Below, in pieces: positions 5,930 to 7,023 of a stretch of 7,023 nt of DNA. The position numbers were made by a program, and so were the translations under genes. The DNA is taken from positions 1-7,023 of the forward strand of contig DBFJGL010000037.1 of NCBI GenBank assembly GCA_048394785.1, written 5' to 3'. Within the stretch, counting starts at the first letter, position 1. Each line of letters starts with the position of its first letter. Source of the DNA: DBFJGL01 sp048394785 (GTDB taxonomy: Bacteria; Bacillota; Clostridia; Christensenellales; CAG-917). The notes beneath the pieces are model-generated. The model saw only the letters and a program-made list of their open reading frames with translations. It made no database searches and was not told the DNA's origin.

Positions 5930-5961
5930 CAGGGTGGCTGATAGTATTACCAGCCACCCTG
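5930..5961 (+). other. CRESS-type rolling-circle replication origin (stem-loop with nonanucleotide)
   Basis: CAGGGTGGCTG (5930-5940) and CAGCCACCCTG (5951-5961) are a perfect 11-bp inverted repeat. The 10-base loop (5941-5950) holds TAGTATTAC at 5942-5950, identical to the nonanucleotide of many circoviruses and one base from the geminivirus TAATATTAC. In those systems Rep nicks between the seventh and eighth bases, here between 5948 and 5949 on the + strand. The Rep gene starts 39 bases downstream. Stem length, loop size, motif and Rep proximity together make this one of the most secure calls in the window. Because all genes are on the + strand, the displaced strand would be the coding-sense strand. 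Confidence 0.92.
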
Positions 5962-5973
5962 TAAATCTGTAAA
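5959..5973. repeat. Tandem CTGTAAA repeat flanking the origin stem
   Basis: CTGTAAA occurs at 5959-5965 and 5967-5973, one base apart; the first copy overlaps the end of the right stem arm. Circovirus origins carry tandem hexamers in the same place, bound by Rep. Two copies in 15 bases beside the nick site fit a Rep-binding iteron. The Rep ribosome site AAGGAG follows at 5987-5992. Confidence 0.5.
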
Positions 5974-6000
5974 AGCACTAAACCACAAGGAGCGATAATA

Positions 6001-6363
6001 ATGGCTAATCAATTCCGAAATTATCTATTGACCGTCAACAACCCCGTTCAGACCGACGAGGAATTTTTTGATTACCTGAAAACGCTTAGGCATATCAAGT
6101 ATTTTGTCTTTCAACGGGAACAAGGCAATGAAACGGGAACGCAACATTTTCAATTATATATCGAGTTTGAAGTGGGCAAAACCTTTGCCACGATGAAAGA
6201 GTATTTTCCGACGGCGCATATAGAAAGCAGAAAAGCAGTAAAACGCAAGCCCGCGATTATTGCAGTAAAACCGATACCCGAATGGACGGACACAAGGTAT
6301 TCGAGTACGGCGAGTTTGTGGAGAACGGCGAACGCTCCGACCTCAACGACATTACGCAGATGA
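6001..6363 (+). CDS. rep: CRESS-type Rep, N-terminal HUH endonuclease part (frameshifted)
   Basis: ATG 6001 has AAGGAG (5987-5992) eight bases upstream. Motif I is YLLTVNNP (residues 8-15). Motif II is QHFQLYIEF with the metal-ligand pair His49/Gln51, the HUQ form of CRESS Reps. Meaningful sequence ends near residue 78-80 (ESRK): beyond it this frame reads an unrelated tail (KPIPEWTDTRYSS) to TGA 6361-6363, while the expected motif III (DYCSK) appears in the -1 frame at 6255-6269. One missing base near 6231-6240 explains this: inserting one G after AGAAAA would give a continuous RKGSKTQARDYCSK. The repaired protein would have about 321 residues, a normal CRESS Rep size. This is a sequencing or assembly error, a recent inactivating deletion, or, less likely, a -1 slip at A-AAA around 6231 or 6240. 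Confidence 0.8.
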   Translation: MANQFRNYLLTVNNPVQTDEEFFDYLKTLRHIKYFVFQREQGNETGTQHFQLYIEFEVGKTFATMKEYFPTAHIESRKAVKRKPAIIAVKPIPEWTDTRYSSTASLWRTANAPTSTTLRR

Positions 6364-6965
6364 TAGAAAGCGGTGCGACCGACAGGGATATACAGCTTGC
6401 GTACCCGTCGCAGTTTTTCCGCTATTACAAGAATATAGCCCAACTTCGGCAAGTCTATCTCGAAACCAAGTTCAACAACGTATTTCGGGAATTAGAAATA
6501 ACCTATATTTACGGCTCTACCGAAAAAGGCAAAACGCGCTACGTTATGGATAAGTACGGCTATACCAACGTGTACCGCGTTACGACCTACGACCACACCG
6601 CTTTCGACAGCTACAACGGACAGGACGTAATCGCCTTTGAGGAATTTCGCAGTTCTTTCAAAATAGAGGATATGCTGAAATACTTGGAAGGCTATCCGCT
6701 TATGCTCCCCAGCCGTTACAATAACAAAGTGGCTTGCTATACCAAAGTTTATATCATTACGAATTGGGCGTTATCCGAGCAGTATAAAAACGTGCAAAGA
6801 GAGTACCCGACCACTTGGGCGGCGTTCCTGCGGCGTATAAAAACGGTCTATAACTTCGACAAATCAAAAGAAATACCCGTGAATAAACTCACGGGCGAAC
6901 TCCGAAAACCGCTGACAATAGCCGACTTAATACCTATCGAGGACAACGGCGATTTACCGTTTTAA
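6282..6965 (+). CDS. rep: CRESS-type Rep, C-terminal part with SF3 helicase (frameshifted)
   Basis: The real reading frame enters around 6231; ATG 6282 is only an internal Met without a ribosome site. Just upstream in this frame is DYCSK (6255-6269) with the catalytic Tyr at 6258-6260. Counting from ATG 6282: Walker A YGSTEKGKT (77-85), Walker B VIAFEEF (116-122), motif C YIITN (157-161) and an Arg-finger candidate FLRRIK (182-187). The order is that of superfamily 3 helicases fused to HUH nucleases in CRESS viruses and bacterial CRESS plasmids. The segment FEYGEFVENGERSDL resembles bacterial CRESS Reps strongly. It ends TAA 6963-6965. Nick-and-unwind activity needs the N-terminal part, so this fragment alone should not initiate replication. 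Confidence 0.85.
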   Translation: MDGHKVFEYGEFVENGERSDLNDITQMIESGATDRDIQLAYPSQFFRYYKNIAQLRQVYLETKFNNVFRELEITYIYGSTEKGKTRYVMDKYGYTNVYRVTTYDHTAFDSYNGQDVIAFEEFRSSFKIEDMLKYLEGYPLMLPSRYNNKVACYTKVYIITNWALSEQYKNVQREYPTTWAAFLRRIKTVYNFDKSKEIPVNKLTGELRKPLTIADLIPIEDNGDLPF

Positions 6966-7023
6966 CATTCTTTGGGCGGGCGGGCAACAATGAAATTCTG
7001 AAACACTTATAAAGCGATTGGGC
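6966..7023 (+). other. 3' end of window; possible start of the sigma-like gene if circular
   Basis: The last 58 bases hold GGGCGGGCGGGC (6974-6985) followed by CAACAATGAAA, a context much like the start of the 2801 gene (GGGGCAACGACAATGAAA). ATG 6990 is in the frame that would continue, across a 7023-to-1 junction, into the sigma-like gene, but it meets TGA at its fourth codon (6999-7001). From 7002 the frame is open (NTYKAIGL) and joins SAELAATLADF without interruption. No other gene or terminator is visible here. Confidence 0.35.

Noticed and set aside
6150..6452. Minus-strand frame of 100 codons across the rep frameshift
   Set aside because: It is antisense to conserved Rep motifs on the plus strand and has no independent support.
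6974..6985. G-quadruplex in GGGCGGGCGGGC
   Set aside because: Only three G-triplets are present, so a standard intramolecular quadruplex lacks its fourth strand.
6999..7001. Recoding of TGA as an amino acid, to rescue the sigma-like start
   Set aside because: TGA ends several well-formed genes here (629-631, 867-869, 3371-3373, 5603-5605), so the standard code applies.

Overview
The window looks like a small single-stranded-DNA mobile element from a low-to-mid-GC Gram-positive host, probably a gut-type Clostridia member. It most resembles a filamentous phage (inovirus) or a closely related plasmid-prophage. The host guess rests on strong AGGAG-type ribosome sites, Bacillota-style sigma-70 region-4 proteins, a Big_2-like surface lipoprotein and short hydrophobic leaders; it is inference. 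Every supported gene lies on the + strand, packed tightly with several start/stop overlaps.

Layout. 1-353 holds the 3' part of a small sigma-factor-like HTH protein. 449-1029 carries three small unrecognised proteins, the first resembling the N-terminal part of the sigma-like family. 1030-1155 is a short gap with two hairpins. 1156-1662 holds a candidate ssDNA-binding protein resembling filamentous-phage pV, plus a basic protein with a strong internal start. A hairpin terminator (1678-1746) separates these from a surface and morphogenesis operon: Ig-like lipoprotein (1772-2773), N-anchored exported protein (2801-3373), a large protein with signal peptide and C-terminal membrane anchor laid out like pIII (3370-4785), a Zot/pI-like P-loop ATPase (4778-5605) and a small basic helical protein (5580-5852). 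This order (ssDNA-binding protein, small protein, terminator, exported proteins, pIII-like protein, pI) follows that of Ff-type filamentous phages.

5853-6000 is the replication control region. It contains GGCG repeats, a long GCAA-capped hairpin, and a perfect 11-bp stem whose loop displays TAGTATTAC, the circovirus-type CRESS nonanucleotide. Immediately downstream lies a CRESS-type Rep (HUH endonuclease plus SF3 helicase) that is split by a one-base frameshift between motifs II and III (6001-6965).

How it would work. Rep would nick the + strand at TAGTATT/AC and drive rolling-circle replication. The pV-like protein would coat the displaced + strand, and the pI-like ATPase with the membrane proteins would extrude it. 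Combining a eukaryotic-virus-like CRESS origin and Rep with a filamentous-phage-like morphogenesis cassette in a Gram-positive host is the main discovery candidate. If the two window ends are joined, the sigma-like gene continues in frame across the junction, which hints that the window may be a whole circular genome of about 7.0 kb. No typical pVIII-like major coat gene was found.
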